64,000 bases of DNA from Letharia columbiana (taxonomy: Eukaryota > Ascomycota > Lecanoromycetes > Lecanorales > Parmeliaceae): positions 62,001-126,000 of the forward strand of contig NW_023501104.1 in NCBI RefSeq assembly GCF_014066305.1. Reading direction: 5' to 3'. Below, in pieces: positions 1 through 12,217 of the stretch; the stretch's first letter is position 1; each line of letters starts with the position of its first letter. The notes beneath the pieces were generated by a model. It was not told where the DNA came from. It ran no database searches and saw only the letters and a program-made list of their open reading frames with translations. The position numbers were made by a program, and so were the translations under genes.

Positions 1-1528
1 TATTTCAGTAGACACTTTGAAGATTGGTAGCAAGTTTGGGAAACGAGGTGCCGTGCGTAGCTCGCACGCATGCGCTAACCATAAACAGCGTAAGAGGAAG
101 GATCTAGAGGCTGTGAGTGTAGCTGGGTGCAAAGCTAGCTATAATCATCGCCATGGCTTCACAGCGTTCTCAAAGTCAAGATAGCTTGGGGCTAGTGGAT
201 AGGTGCAGGAAGTTTCAAGAAATTCGTTCACTCTCATATGAATAAAACTCCTAGTTTTGTGTCGACTCGTACCGTTGCTCATATATCAGTCATGCCCCGC
301 ACTTACGTTTTGCTCGAGTACCTTCCTCTTTAGGCCATTTGGAGGAAATGAGGTTCCATTCATGCAAGGGGACGGTTTGGGCTTTCGATTTCCCCGTCCA
401 AGGACCCCACCAGAACCTTTCCAATAGCATCCCGAGGCAGGATTGGCACGGTCAAGGCTTTCTTCTATTCACCCTAGGAGACTGCATATCAAAATGGGTT
501 CTTGTGCGAAAAACATCGACTCGGGCATCTCACAGACATAATCCATCGTGTGCGTAGATAATGCTACGTCGAAGCGACTGTGTTGGTGAGGCGGGAAGCC
601 AAGCAAAGTGTCTAAAAGATTTCGACTTCCTGCGCACTAAGCCTCGACTGTCCTCTTATCATTTGTTTGTGCGTCTCAGCTATGGCTTATGGCCCCTTCT
701 TTTCTATCATAGGGTACTCAGGCTGAAGATTGAACCCAAGGCGGATTGTTACACATCATCCGCATCCCACGATATGGCCGAAGCATGACTCTTCAGTATT
801 GAGAGCCAATTCGAAAACACGAATGCATTTTTGTGGGAGTCGGCGGATTTCAACCTGTGCCATTCGCATGCACGGATTGTACTCTGAATGGACTCATGCT
901 GCTCTCATCACTTGCAGGTGGCTTGCAGTAGTCTGGCCCTGAAGCACGTACAACACGTCGCGGTCGCGTGCGCGTGGTCATCTTCGCTGCAGTCCTTTTC
1001 GCCCCGCAGATCGACACTGCCCTTGATTCTTAAATGCTAATCTTTATGGTATTGCGACTGCGAGATTTCGGTGACTCGGTGGCGAAAGTGCATGGGAACG
1101 AAGCATGAAGTAGAATGCGATAAAGACAGCAGCTGGTGTGTGTGCTTGGCGAAAGGTTGTAGTAATCGTGCTGCAGCAAGTCAGGGCCGGGGCGAACTGA
1201 CCGTATTCGTCAGTCCATTGGTAAATTGACCAGTCAATGAATGAGTGTGGGCGATTTGTAAGGAGACGGGACATCTTTGACTCGATCAGACTTACATCTC
1301 AATGCAGCTATACCCTTCGTAAATTGTAAGCACGGGTATGAATGCGTGAGTTGACGAAGATGATAAGAGCATGTGCAGTGAAATCGCTTCGAGGCAATAT
1401 TTCTTCATCGATCTCCGAGAGGGTATCAAGATGGCGAAAAGCAAATGCTAGGCGGAAGGCTGGAAGGGTACAAAAAGCCATGCAAGGTGAATTCCGCCTC
1501 TGCTTGCATCAATTAGGACGGCGCGGAA
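1..1528. other. No supportable gene
   Basis: I see only short open frames (up to about 78 codons) without recognisable domains, signal peptides or convincing splice-linked extensions. The base composition is ordinary, unlike the RIPed block further right. The last few hundred bases before 1529 are probably the 3' untranslated and downstream region of the minus-strand APC8 gene. Confidence 0.4.
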
Positions 1529-3557
1529 CTATCGGGACGGCGACCTCGGGGATTCCATCCTGGCCCGTAAGTCTCTAATCAGCGCCTTTGCCTCTTCCAC
1601 CTCCACACCATCTTGACACAGCTCATTCGCTAGCTCCATAGCTCTTGCGAGACCGCCCCTAGCGAACTCCCATCGGGCAAGCCACATCCGCGCTTTCGAA
1701 GTTATATTAGTAACCCCAGTCCCTGGCCGTCTTATCTCGTCATCATCGTCCTCTCCAGGACCTTCTTCTTGTGCTAGAGTCATCTCCATATACGATGCGG
1801 CTTCATCTTGCTGCTCCAATTTCTCATGCACAAGGGCGATCTGATATAACATCTCAGGATCTAGGACTCCTTGAGGAGGTTCTCCATTGGTTGCACCGGA
1901 GCCGAAGGAGCTTCCTTGATCATAGTATGTACCAGCCACCAGCGCCCTCTTATAAGCTTTGATACTTTGGATTGGCCTGTCAACCTTATCGTAGCAGCTA
2001 GCGACCGCATGCCACATTTTAGGATCGTAGGGTCGAAGACTTGCTGCGCGTTGATAGTAGAACAGTGCGTAGAGATGCATCTCGAGTACTTCGTAAGTCT
2101 GGCCGAGTCCATACCAGGCTCGATAATCTTTTCGATTGACGTCTACTGCGCGCCTATAGCTTTCGATCGCAGCGTGTGTGTTTTTCATCTCCACGTATTC
2201 ATGACCCATCAATGTCCACGCTTGAAGGAAGTCCCGGTCCAAAGTTAGTGCACGGCGAAAGTACATGACCGCCTTTTCGTGCTCCGATTTGAGTGAGTAG
2301 TAGTTTCCCACGACACAGCAGGTCTCAGGTCTGAACTTGTCCGTTGCATTTGCAACCTGAGCCAGAAAGGCAAGCTTAGGTCTTGCGGACATGACGTAAA
2401 GTATGTTTGAGTAATGATCGAGAGCATCAATCCTATGAGGATCGGCATGTAACAAGGCCGAGAAAATGGACTCGGCTTCATCAAAGTCTTTGGAGTGGTA
2501 GAATAGCAGCGCTCGCTGTGTCTTTAGGAACTGGCTTTCAGGAAAGATCCTTTCTAGATCATTCAGTTGATTGTGCGTCGTCTCTGTTGATTGATAGAGT
2601 TCTTGGCTTGCATAGAGATGGAAGACCAAGGTCATGAGATTCTGCGGCAACTCTCGGACAATGCTCTGAAGTTCCTCGAACCGGTTTAGTAACTCGTTCA
2701 GCTCGAGCCAAGCACCCCAATTGAATGGACATAGATGAACGCTTCTGATCAGCCAAGTCTTGGCATCTTCTTCCGTCTTTCCTTTGGCTAGAACGATGCC
2801 GTACAGGTACTCTAGCCACCCCTGATTGCCGCGCTCCAGGCCTTTGGCCGCTCGGTCTGCAAACCAGCCCTCAAGGCTCCGCGCCAAACCCACAAGTTCT
2901 TTGTTGACCGTCCCGCCCCCATCGGCTGGTCCAAGTATCGATTCGCTGTCCTCATTCTTTCGCTTTTCTCCGGACATGTATTTAGCGTACATTGACAGGA
3001 AAAGAGACTTCTGACTCAAACGAGGCAAAGCATTGCTTAGAGGTATTGAATCTGTTTTGGTATTTGGACTCGACTCTTTCGCTTTTCCCTTTGCTGCTTT
3101 TGTAGGCGTGCGGGTCTTGGCGTTGGGAGACGTAGGAGTCAATGGGCCTCGAGGTAGAATCGATGGTATGAAGACGGCAGCACAGCGGTCGTATTCTCGG
3201 CAGTCAAAGTACGACTTTGCCAATAGATATTTTGGCAATTCTTGCGCTTCAAGACGAGCCTCTTCGAGATTAGGGTTGGAGGAGAGCGATATAGGCAGTG
3301 ACGGAGGTAGGTCCACATCTGACATTTGAGAATCAGGGTCTGAATTGAAAGAGGTAGAAGTTGAGAGGGGTTCTGGGAGTGAGTTGGAGAGTTCTGCAGC
3401 CCTGATAGCTAGTCAGAGCCAATCTAATAACTCTGAGGAGGAGAACCTAAGTCTACCATTTCGCTGACTGGTAGAGACAACGCTCTGAACACTTAACCAC
3501 GGCTTCTTGCAGTGTTCTTCGCAGCTGCTCTGTGTTACTTCGGGCGAACTCTGCCAT
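1529..3557 (-). CDS. CDC23: Anaphase-promoting complex subunit 8 (CDC23), TPR protein
   Basis: This is a TPR subunit of the anaphase-promoting complex/cyclosome, the nuclear E3 ubiquitin ligase that targets cyclins and securin. The model is complement(join(1529..3401,3457..3557)), giving 657 residues. Exon 1 starts at the ATG at 3557 and encodes an N-terminal helix with a CSERCLYQSAKW-type motif that continues as AAELSNSL in exon 2, the usual CDC23 N-terminus. The 55-base intron (3402-3456) has GT/AG ends and keeps the frame. A low-complexity linker with Pro/Lys/Ser (about residues 115-150) precedes an array of TPRs. The best repeats read AWTLMGHEYVEMKNTHAAIE and AWYGLGQTYEVLEMHLYALF. The C-terminus is acidic around GEDDDDE. 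The gene diverges from ERG20. The long internal ATG at 3325 gives an apparently intact but N-truncated protein, so the upstream exon decides the start. Confidence 0.93.
3402..3456 (-). other. CDC23 intron 1
   Basis: Read on the minus strand, the intron begins GTAGAC and ends ATCAG. It splits a Trp codon (TG|G) and joins SAK-W-AAEL, matching the conserved N-terminal helix of the family. It has 55 bases, within the normal range for this class of fungi. Confidence 0.85.
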
Positions 3558-4046
3558 TGCGGCGCGACAGAATATACAAGAGGTTTTAAGAAGACAACCG
3601 AGGGATCTCAATCAAGTCTCATCTGATGGAGAACGTGAATTCCGCAATCGAAAAGGAATCCCACAAGATCACAACTCACAGGAAGAACATGCGTAGCTTC
3701 CTGATATTCATGATGTCGTAGACAGACAATGCACTCAATCCCAAGTCCAACCTGTTACTAATTCTTATTGTCGGCGAGCCCGCGTTGTTGACAAGCACGA
3801 CAAGACTAAGCACGTCGGAGTTAATTGGGAGCTCTTCCGGCGCTAATGAAGCTATCCCTGCCGTCGATCAGGATCGCGAGCATCCGATGGGATCCGAGGG
3901 ATCAAAAAGTCAACAAAGTCAACAAACTGCTTCTAAATTCCCCGCAATTCTTTCTTCAATCCATTGACTTTCGCAAAATGCCTTTTCTGGCGACTCCCCA
4001 AAACTTACAGCAAGCTACGGACGGTGAAGTGCCAATACCCACCACC
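3558..4046. promoter_or_regulatory. Divergent promoter region between CDC23 and ERG20
   Basis: The 489 bases separate two divergently transcribed housekeeping genes and must hold both promoters and 5' leaders. I see no clear TATA box. Upstream of ERG20 there is a CT-rich stretch and a short direct repeat of AAAGTCAACA near 3906-3924. An alternative in-frame ERG20 start at 3978 lies inside this interval. Confidence 0.5.
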
Positions 4047-5189
4047 ATGTCCTCGTCCAACAAGCTCAAGGACTTTGAGGCCGTCTTCCCCAAGCTCCTC
4101 AAGGACCTCGAGGAGAATGCCAAACAATACAACATTCCAGAAGAGGCCTTAAGATGGTACTCAGACGTACGCTCCAAAAGTCCAACCCCTTCAACTCCGT
4201 CCTAAATCCATTGAAACTGTCTCCACATTGAATTGACCGCGAAGCTAATCCTTTCAACCCTCCAGTCACTCTACCACAATACCGTAGGCGGGAAATGCAA
4301 CCGCGGCCTCTCCGTCCCAGACTCCACCTCCCTCCTCCTCTCCCGCCCCCTCGAAGAAACCGAATACTTCCTCACCGCAACCCTCGGTTGGCTCACCGAG
4401 CTCCTACAAGCCTTCTTCCTCGTCTCGGACGACATAATGGACTCCTCCATAACGCGCCGGGGCCAACCATGCTGGTACCGTAAGCCAGGCGTGGGTATGA
4501 TTGCTATAAATGACGCCTTCATGCTCGAGATGTCAATATACGTACTGCTCAAGAAACATTTCCGGAGCCATCCAAGTTATGTGGATATCGTTGAACTCTT
4601 CCACACCACCACCTTCCAAACGGAGGTCGGCCAGCTCTGCGACCTGCTCACCGCGCCGGAAGACCACGTCGATCTCAACAACTTCACGCCCGAAAAACAC
4701 CGCTTCATCGTCATCTACAAAACAGCCTACTACTCCTTCTACCTCCCCGTCGCCCTCGCCTTGCACTACCTCGAGCTCGCCACCCCGGAAAACCTGAAGC
4801 GGTGCGAAGACATACTCATCCCGCTCGGCGAATACTTCCAAATCCAAGACGACTACCTCGACGCCTACGGCTCTCCGGAGGCAATTGGCAAAATCGGGAC
4901 GGATATCCAAGACAACAAGTGCAGCTGGATCATCAACCAGGCGCTGAAGAGGGCGAGTCCGGAGCAGAGGAAGGTGCTGGATGAGTGCTACGGGCGCAAG
5001 GATGCCAGGAAGGAGAGGAGGGTCAAGGAGGTGTTCGAGGACTTGAACTTGGAGCAGGTCTATTTGGATTACGAGCAAGATGTTGTGGGGAGGATTAGGA
5101 AGATGATCGAGGGGGTCGATGAGAGTAGCGGATTGAAGAGGAGTGTATTCGAAGGGTTTTTGGGGAAGATTTATGGGAGGAAGAAGTAA
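4047..5189 (+). CDS. ERG20: Farnesyl diphosphate synthase
   Basis: This trans-prenyltransferase condenses dimethylallyl and geranyl diphosphate with isopentenyl diphosphate to farnesyl diphosphate. It supplies the sterol, dolichol, ubiquinone, prenylation and terpenoid pathways. The model is join(4047..4166,4266..5189), 347 residues, close to the 352 of yeast Erg20. The intron (4167-4265) starts GTACGC, has a GCTAATC branch-like site and ends CCAG, joining RWYSD to [14 protein letters not shown]. The first Asp-rich motif is DDIMD at residues 95-99, preceded by FFLVS and followed by RRGQPCWYR. The second is DDYLD at 235-239. Aromatic Phe residues just before the first motif suit a farnesyl (C15) chain-length product. 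The start at 4047 has an ACCACC context and gives the family-length N-terminus; an upstream in-frame ATG at 3978 would add 23 residues and cannot be excluded. The gene converges with VPS54. Confidence 0.95.
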
Positions 5190-5562
5190 CATCTCCCATG
5201 CGAGCAAGAGGGAAGAAAGACGCGCGACTTTAGAGGAGGAGCAATTCAACATGGCGATGTATGGCGGCCGCGTTTGTGCCGGACACGTATATATTTCACA
5301 TTGATGCGTGCGATCTGCATCGGGGAAATTTTCCGATGGATAAAGACCAGATAAAGTACCTAGAATCATCAGATTTTGTACATGTACACCCCAAAGCCTA
5401 GAGCTTTCCATGAATCGTCTCGACGCCTTGCTATGCATCTCAGGTCCAGCGACAGCGGAATGAGTTCTGTAAGGAGCAAATTACAATCATAGAATGGAAG
5501 TGGTATAGTAGCACGCGCCGATGGAATGCAAGGTGTTCATCTGAAGGACAAAGCGCAGCAGC
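5190..5562. other. Convergent 3' intergenic region
   Basis: The 373 bases lie between the stop codons of ERG20 (plus) and VPS54 (minus). They must hold both 3' untranslated regions and polyadenylation signals. No coding potential beyond antisense shadows was recognised. Confidence 0.45.
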
Positions 5563-8500
5563 TCATCTCTTCTCCAGAACGTCAGCTTCCTGCTGCTTCT
5601 CCGTCGATTCATTGGTGGTTATGGGAGGTTCCCGAGGTGCTTTCGGCTGTTCGGCAACAGCTTTGACTTTCACAATGTCGACGAGGTGATCTCCAATATC
5701 GCCGGCGCCATCGATCTTGGAGATTCGCGACTTGAAGAATTCGGTGTCACGAAGCATCCTAGATGTTCAATCAGGATCAGTATTTTCAGATGGGATCGCA
5801 GAAAAGGTTGATGCGTACCGTTCTTTCCCAGCTACCGTTTTGACGTCCACATCGTGGAACGCCTTACCCCATTGCTCACGGTAGCTGCTGAACACCGGAT
5901 CCATGATCATCCGCACTGTCATATCTGGCAAATGCTTGCTGAGCACTTTATGTAGCGTCGTCGTCTCCTTTACCAGAGTTTCCATGTACGGGCTCACAGC
6001 CTGGTCTGGTGATGACGAGTCCCAGTTGATCTTCCTCATAACATTGACATGCGTAGTAGCCCGTCCACTCATGATATCCACTAGCTTATCGTTGATGCCG
6101 CCTTGATGCTCTTGGTACAGTCGCTTGACCTTGTCGAATTCCACCATCAAGCTTCCAGCACCAGGGGAATGCCTTCGGACGAACTCTCGGACGTAGGGCG
6201 TCAGCGCGGTGACGAAGCTCAGAGCCTGAGATGCAAGGGCTAGGTGCTTCGTCGTGATGTTCTTCAAGCCTGCGCTTCTCGTTGCACCGGCTCCGAGGAT
6301 GAGCTGCGAGGATCGTGAGTTGAAAAGCTTGAGGTATTCGAGAAGTGATGGGGTAAGCTCCTGTGTCATGCTCGGTATGCCAGTCATTAGCTGCTCAAAT
6401 TGGCCGATGCCGTTCAGGACGATGAGGGCTGAATCAGGAAGAAGGAATCTTTGCTCGTCAATGATGGCCGGGCGTGTCTTGTCCTTCGGGGTAGAACCAT
6501 TTGTCATAGCTCCGTTGGTTTGTTGATCGCCGTTTACACCGTGAGGTTCATCGCTCCATATCATCGAAGCTCTGACCCACGGCTCGATCTCTTTAGTGCC
6601 AGCTTCTATAATCTGAGATAATACTTGTGAATCAGAGTCATCAAAGTCTTTCGCGTCCCATCGGTCAGCATCCATGCCTGCTACAAGGTGTTGCCGCTCT
6701 GCGTCTGCCGCGTGGCGTACGTAGTCGACGATATGGGCGTTAACGACGGTCTTGAGCGCCATGCCTCCTCGTCCGGATACCGCCTCGCACTCGTCTGCAA
6801 AGAGCCTATTAAGATGGAAGTATCTTAGGAACTGTGGTAATGGAAGCCGTGTGCTTTGCTCTGACCGGACCTTGAGAATCTTTGTGATTTGAGTCTGAGC
6901 AATGTCCACGGCTTGGCCTAAGAGATTTGACATATCTAGTGTCTGCTGGATGTCTTCCTGTTGGGCTGTCTCAAGAGTCGCTAAATTGGTCGGAGTGGCG
7001 CCTATATAGCTATTCCAATCCGCGACTGGTGGACTCATAGGAGACCTTGGAGGCTTTGTTGCCGAAGCGCTGCTAAAGCTACTAGTAATGTCCAACACGA
7101 CCTTGACCTGAGTCCCCAGTCTGCGCAAGGCTTCACCAACGTTCGAGTATATCTTCTTGAGCATAACCTCCGCATCCTCGGGCTCAAGAGCACGGAGATT
7201 CCTCGCTAAGAGACTAGACTTCTCTTGTTGTGTTAGATGTCTACCACCCTGAGTAGATGCCGACATTGTTGACTCGTTGTCGTCATCGCTAGAACTCGGC
7301 AGATGTCGTCGAATCAAAGTCTTAACCTCTTTCCAAACTGCCTCTCGGTAAGCGGCTGTTGCAGGCTTCACCGAGTCTGATTTGGCCAATCCATCAAGAT
7401 TAGACAGGAGGACTGCGCGCAGCGACTCGTCAACTTGTAGGTAGGCCGGATATACGGATGGCGTCCTAGCGTGGGTGCCTCGAGATCTCTGGGAAGCCTT
7501 GTCCCATCTTTGAAAAGTAGCGTTTGAAGACACAGTGTCGACGTGTCTTCGCAGATCAGAGAGCAGAGCTTCCAGAAACCTTGCCTCGAAGCTTTTACCT
7601 ATCCTTTCCCTTAAAGACGCAATCTCGGCACTGGCGCCGTCCAGAGCTTTAATGCCTCGCAGATCGACGAGGTTGCCTCCGCCAGGTGTAACTTCATTTG
7701 AGTCCGATGTTGTAGGCTCCGATCGCTCTCCTGCTATCAACCTCTCCACATTGGTCAATCCTCGCAAGGCTTCCTCGATGTTATCTTGGTCGACTTGGTC
7801 CTCACAGCGAGCTACGGCATCAACAACATCACGCAGTTGTTGGACAGCGTCGCCTAGCTTCCGAACATTTTCGCGGCGCCTTCGCATGGCAACGACTTTG
7901 AGACCTCCGACGGCCATACTTTTGTCCAACCTGGCCAGGTCTGCTCTCAGCGCCTGTATCTTGGCTACAGAAGCCGACGCTTCCATGTGCAAATCCCGTA
8001 GTGAGCCAAGGGCTGCAAAGAAGGATGTGGAAGCCGTAGAGATGGATGATATCAGATGAACCTCCACCGTATCCATATACCATGAGAGTTTCTCTTGCAG
8101 GATGGCATTGGATGCTAGCGCTTTCCTCCCGCCTGTCCCTGGCGTCGGTGAAGCTCCATTTGCCCCGGGGGGAGGACGTACGATTTCTGATCGTTCACTT
8201 ACGATATCGAAAGTCCTAGGATTTTCCAGATGAAAGTTTGGGTCGAAGTAGACTTGGGGGACGGTGGATAATGGCGCCACTGGAAGCGGTCCTCGCCGCG
8301 AAATTCCTCCACTGCTCTTTCTCTTGGGCTGTGGCCTTTCTGGTATTGACCCAAGTGCTGCGAGTATATCCCCTGGTTTCTGAGCGCTAGATATACTTGC
8401 TTGTCGACTTTGATGACCCGGATTTAGAAAGCCTGACAGCTGCTCACTTTTTGAAGAAGCTCGGGAACTTCTGACTTGCGACGGCCCTGTACCTTCGCTC

Positions 8501-9000
8501 TCCTTTGCACGCTGAAATGCATCGTATAAGGACCCCGCTTGTTTGAGGTAGGGTAGGAACGACGAGGATTCGACGTGGGAAATGTTCGTTAGAGTGACCG
8601 GAGGGATGTCCTTGGCGGAAGGGAGCTTCTGTGCGCTGGGGCCTGAAGCATGCGATAGAAGACCTGTGCGAACAATCGGTGGCTGCAGAAGAGTTGCGAT
8701 GGCTTCTCATAGCAGAGATCAGTATTTATTCGCAAACGTAACTAATCAAGAGTTGCACGAACCATTGTTGCCCGCCTCTGCTATGGAATCTCTACTCTGT
8801 GTCGCCGTGTCCAAGACCCCGCCGATTGATGTAATAGAGCTCGCGGTTGAGCCTCGACGTCGGTTATGCCCATACCGTCCGCTTGAGCCCGGTCTCTGAG
8901 GCGTGTCGCTCTGGGGGAAAGCGTACTGAGAGGTTGATGATGGGCTGACAACAGGCGATCCTTGGGTGTCGAATGATTGCCTCGGTTTCGAGGAGGACAT
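5563..9000 (-). CDS. VPS54: GARP complex subunit Vps54
   Basis: Vps54 is a subunit of the Golgi-associated retrograde protein tether that receives endosome-derived vesicles at the trans-Golgi network. The model is complement(join(5563..5758,5819..8705,8763..9000)), 1106 residues. Intron 1 (8706-8762) begins GTTCGT and ends GAG. Intron 2 (5759-5818) begins GTACGC and ends CTAG, joining GKER to MLRDTEFFKSR. The N-terminus is disordered and Ser/Pro/Arg-rich, with GSTASSITSIGG. Near residue 230 comes VYFDPNFHLENPRTFD, followed by SWYMDTVEVHLISSI and the helical rod. The C-terminal Vps54 domain includes LILGAGATRSAGLKNITTKH and FVRRHSPGAGSL. The order and length match filamentous-fungal Vps54. The long antisense open frames opposite this gene are shadows. 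Confidence 0.92.
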
Positions 9001-9523
9001 GACGATAGAGAGGTTGACGGCATGGGGACACTTTTGCGAGATCTCGTCTCCATCAGTTCAATCGCATGATGATTGCTAGCTCTATCTACAGTACAAAATC
9101 CGAGCTCTCTGCCAAGCCCACTCGTGTATGGCGCTACTCTAAAGTAGAGTAGTGTTTTGCAAGCGCGCGCCGTAGTCCGTCTAATCTTAATCGAGTACTT
9201 GGCACCTTGGCAGATGCAGGCGACAAAAATCCGCCCCCAATCGAAGCTCACTTGGGGGCTGCCGCTTTAGCGAGGGATCCTTCCACTCATCAAGACCTTC
9301 TGGTTCGAGCATCCAGAAAAGCGCTCTCGCACAGCCCACCCCAGCGGCCTCAGAGATGGCTGCCGAGGTGGGGTATGAAAGGGAGCGGTGCCCCGCCCAT
9401 CCTGGCTCTTCAGTCCTTGCTCTTGTGACCAAAAGATTAAGACCACCATCTCCCCCATAGTCATCCTCGACTCTATCTTTGTTTCATGCGGTCATGAGCC
9501 GAAACGACGTATCGCCAGCAGAG
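9001..9523. other. Upstream region of VPS54; no gene seen
   Basis: The interval contains the VPS54 promoter and leader (minus strand, from about 9001 upward) and the 3' flank of the next minus-strand gene. Short open frames on both strands show no domain or splice-supported extension. Confidence 0.4.
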
Positions 9524-10398
9524 CTACTGAAGAGACCTAAAGCAAACCGCTTCAAGCAGGATCGTGTTGACAATTATGGATCCGCCAATGTCCATTTCAT
9601 GCTTCAACGTCAGGAAATAGAAAAGTTCCGCCGTAGCATCGATTGCCGGTTCGGGGGCCAACGACCACGACGGCAGGTTTAACTTCACATACGAGGAGAT
9701 GTCCTGCACATCAGCTTCAAGTGGGCTCACCAGGGTGGGGAATGCTCTCGGCAGGTGGAAAAGGGCTCTGAACAGTGAGGTTCCGCCGCTGATGGATTTG
9801 ATGGCACTTTTCGATCTTGCGACTGCGCATGGGTTTCTTGCGAAAGTTTGGCGTTTCTCGATTATTGGCTCCGAGGGTCTAGGGTCGTAAACGGGACAGG
9901 TTACTAGGGAGAGAAGATCCGCAATGTTATTGGCGAAGTCATGTGAGAGCGTGACGATAACATCTCCAGCTGAGTTGTTCGTTAAAATGGCAGGGGGAAT
10001 CGATACTCCAGCCTGGTAAAAATCGATGAGTTTAGGTGGCATGGAAGAGACGCTGTCGGTCATAGTCAGTGACGGGCTCATGCATTTAGGGTATTAAGTC
10101 AGCTCTACCTTGTCGTTCGTGATGCCGGTGGCTGAGTGCTTGTCATCCTGCTCATCGGTGTGGAGTGTGCATTTGTACCGTTGAACGATGTCGCGCTTGA
10201 TCGAGTAGACATCGATCCTGTACGGGTTGAGATTATTGAAGATGCTGTACTGCTTAAGGATCTTAAGGATGACGAGTTACTCGAAATCTGTGACGAAGAA
10301 GCTTTTGTGGAGGAAGAAAATCTTGAAGATAATGAAGTTGTCGTAGCGTCGCCAAGCGCAGCGACAGCGCTTACCATCCATATCGTTGTCCAAATCAT
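9524..10398 (-). CDS. Ser/Thr-rich putative secreted or surface protein, unrecognised
   Basis: I do not recognise a family. The proposed model is complement(join(9524..10052,10109..10398)), 272 residues. The ATG at 10398 opens a hydrophobic N-terminus, MIWTTIWMVSAVAALGDA, that looks like a secretory signal or anchor. It is followed by about 70 residues dominated by Ser and Thr, plausible for O-mannosylation. A 56-base intron (10053-10108, GTAGAG to CGACAG) keeps the frame into VSSMPPKLIDFYQAG and a moderately hydrophobic, Pro-rich C-terminal part. The gene is divergent from the secreted metallopeptidase at 10781, so the two could share a promoter and both act outside the cell (inference). The splice model and the start are the weak points. 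The second exon could alternatively be a separate small open frame starting near 10080. Confidence 0.42.
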
Positions 10399-10780
10399 CG
10401 TTGTCTTAGGATGGAAATCGTTGATGGTTTTCTTAGGGACCCACTCTCTCACTCATTCTACGTCGTGCGCTGGATCAAGTTCGTCCTGTCGCATATCAAA
10501 AGAGACAGCTAATGTAGGTTTCTGATGAAATCTTTGAATATGATTGCCAAAACATATTTCTTATTAATAATGCTTATGGCCTCTCACAAAGACTGTATGT
10601 CATTACGATATACCGTAGTCGAAAGAACTCATGAGCGAGATATCCAACGAAGCACTGCGACATTGACGGTCAAAATAAAGCGAGTGCGCAATCCTCCGTC
10701 GGTATTTGATTCAATACCGAGCGATATCCTTGCCAATCTCATGCTCTCCATCTCTTCCCACAACAATTCAATTCACAAAC
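10399..10780. promoter_or_regulatory. Divergent promoter between two putative secreted-protein genes
   Basis: The 382 bases lie between oppositely oriented start codons. The plus-strand leader before 10781 is CT/CA-rich (many TCTTCC and CAATTCA-type words), common before fungal start codons. No specific operator was recognised. Confidence 0.4.
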
Positions 10781-12049
10781 ATGAAAACACTCTTCATCAC
10801 TCTCCTCCAATTTCTCCTCCTTCTCAAACCCCACTTCGCCTGCGCAAGAGGTAAATATGCCTTCGCCCCTTCATGCCTAACCGCCGCCAACGCGCCCTTC
10901 ATGCGCGAAGAAATCACGCTGGTGATGGAATCCGCCGCGAGCACCAAGGCCGCACTTCGCAACCCAAATGCCGACACAAATAGATTCGTTCGGTGGATGT
11001 TCGGTACCAGCACGCCTGCGTACGACGCTTACGCAGCGCCGCGAGCCATCATCGGTGGCACGGGCACCGGAGAAGACGACATCATTGGCATGGCCGGTGT
11101 GACTGGGGAGGTCCCTGCGGAAGAGGCGGAGGGAGGCGACGTGGTGAGTCACTGAGTTGGGTGGTCTTGTTTGTCGTTGTTGTTGGCGGGTTTGCCGCAT
11201 ACGGTCTTCAAATAAGGGTCTTGATTCGAGGCTGATCTGATTCAAGATCTTCTATTGCGACATGAGCCATATGAAACCTCTATATAACGAAGAAGGAGTT
11301 CTCGTGCAGTGGTATGATAGATGTGAGTCTCTCATTGTTCTCTCTGTGCCCCCCTTTTCTCTGCAGGCCATCCACCAAATTTACTAACGTCTTCATTCAG
11401 CCCTCAAAAGCTACAATGACGCAGACCCTGCCTATCTACTCTGCAGAGACACCAAGAGCAACTTCCGAGGCAACTTCGATGTCCCGAGCGCCCTCAACTT
11501 CGCATGGCAGAAGGTCGACGGCGAACTACCGGATGCTCCGGATACCATCATCATCTGCCCGTGGTACGTCGAGGCCGGTTTGGCGGCCGCGTACCAGGAC
11601 TCGGGAATTTTCGACGATAATTTTTTCACCCGGGAGACACGGTTCTGGCAGGGACGGTCCACGCAGCGGACTTACGCGCCGATCGATTACTATAACCTGT
11701 TTGATAGCGGTATTGCGCATGAGGTTGGCGTTACGCTTGGCTTATTCTTGGATTCAAACCATCTCCTAACGCTGATGATACAGATGTACCATACTCGGAT
11801 CGGTAACTTCAGGGATGATGTTGCGGGTGGAAATTCCTACAGTGAGCACCAACATTTGATGAAGGCCATGTCTCTGAAGCTGACCAATCGAAAGCCTGGG
11901 CGAATTGTCGAACTCTATCGTCAAACCCACACCCGGACACAGGCGCACCGCGTAATGTTGGCAAGTCTCACAGCCCATCACCCTTCATACCATCTCTAAT
12001 CATCCTCACAGATAATTTCACATTTCTCACTATCGGTAGGCACTATTGA
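10781..12049 (+). CDS. Secreted HExxH zinc metallopeptidase (deuterolysin/M35-like)
   Basis: This is a probable extracellular metal-dependent endopeptidase. The model is join(10781..11143,11247..11322,11401..11723,11784..11841,11895..11960,12012..12049), 307 residues. Residues 1 to about 22 form a signal peptide (MKTLFITLLQFLLLLKPHFA). The zinc motif H253-E254-M-Y-H257 is created only when intron 3 is removed, because the codons for HE end exon 3. Conserved features include WYDRSLKSYND, a Cys in IIICPWYV, and TWANC after the active site. Introns start GTGAGT, GTGAGT, GTTGGC, GTGAGC and GCAAGT; the last (11961-12011) is a GC-AG intron with a CTAATC branch-like site. Splicing gives a C-terminus RNVDNFTFLTIG, like the NADNYA-type end of the family. 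The family (M35 aspzincin or a relative) is inferred from architecture. The third zinc ligand, probably in the Asp-rich segment after the motif, is not certain. Confidence 0.75.
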
Positions 12050-12217
12050 ACACGGCCTGGGACTTCTGATTTCGCTGACTTGGAGAAGCAAACAAACTCA
12101 GAAATCTGGGACGAACGATCAGTTCCATTGGCGGGGTGGCTTGAATGGATTTGCTTATAGTCGATAATGTCCGCCGCTAGAATAGAGAGGAGTTCTTCGT
12201 GAAAGTAGGTTGCCACG

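Noticed and set aside
1044..1274. 76-codon minus-strand frame upstream of the APC8 3' end
   Set aside because: Short, low-complexity, no family resemblance; probably chance.
4533..5438. 301-codon minus-strand open frame opposite ERG20
   Set aside because: It lies antisense to a strongly supported gene, and its Val/Glu-rich composition is that of a codon-bias shadow.
7535..8059. 174-codon plus-strand open frame opposite VPS54
   Set aside because: Ser/Arg/Leu-rich antisense shadow without domain or splice support.
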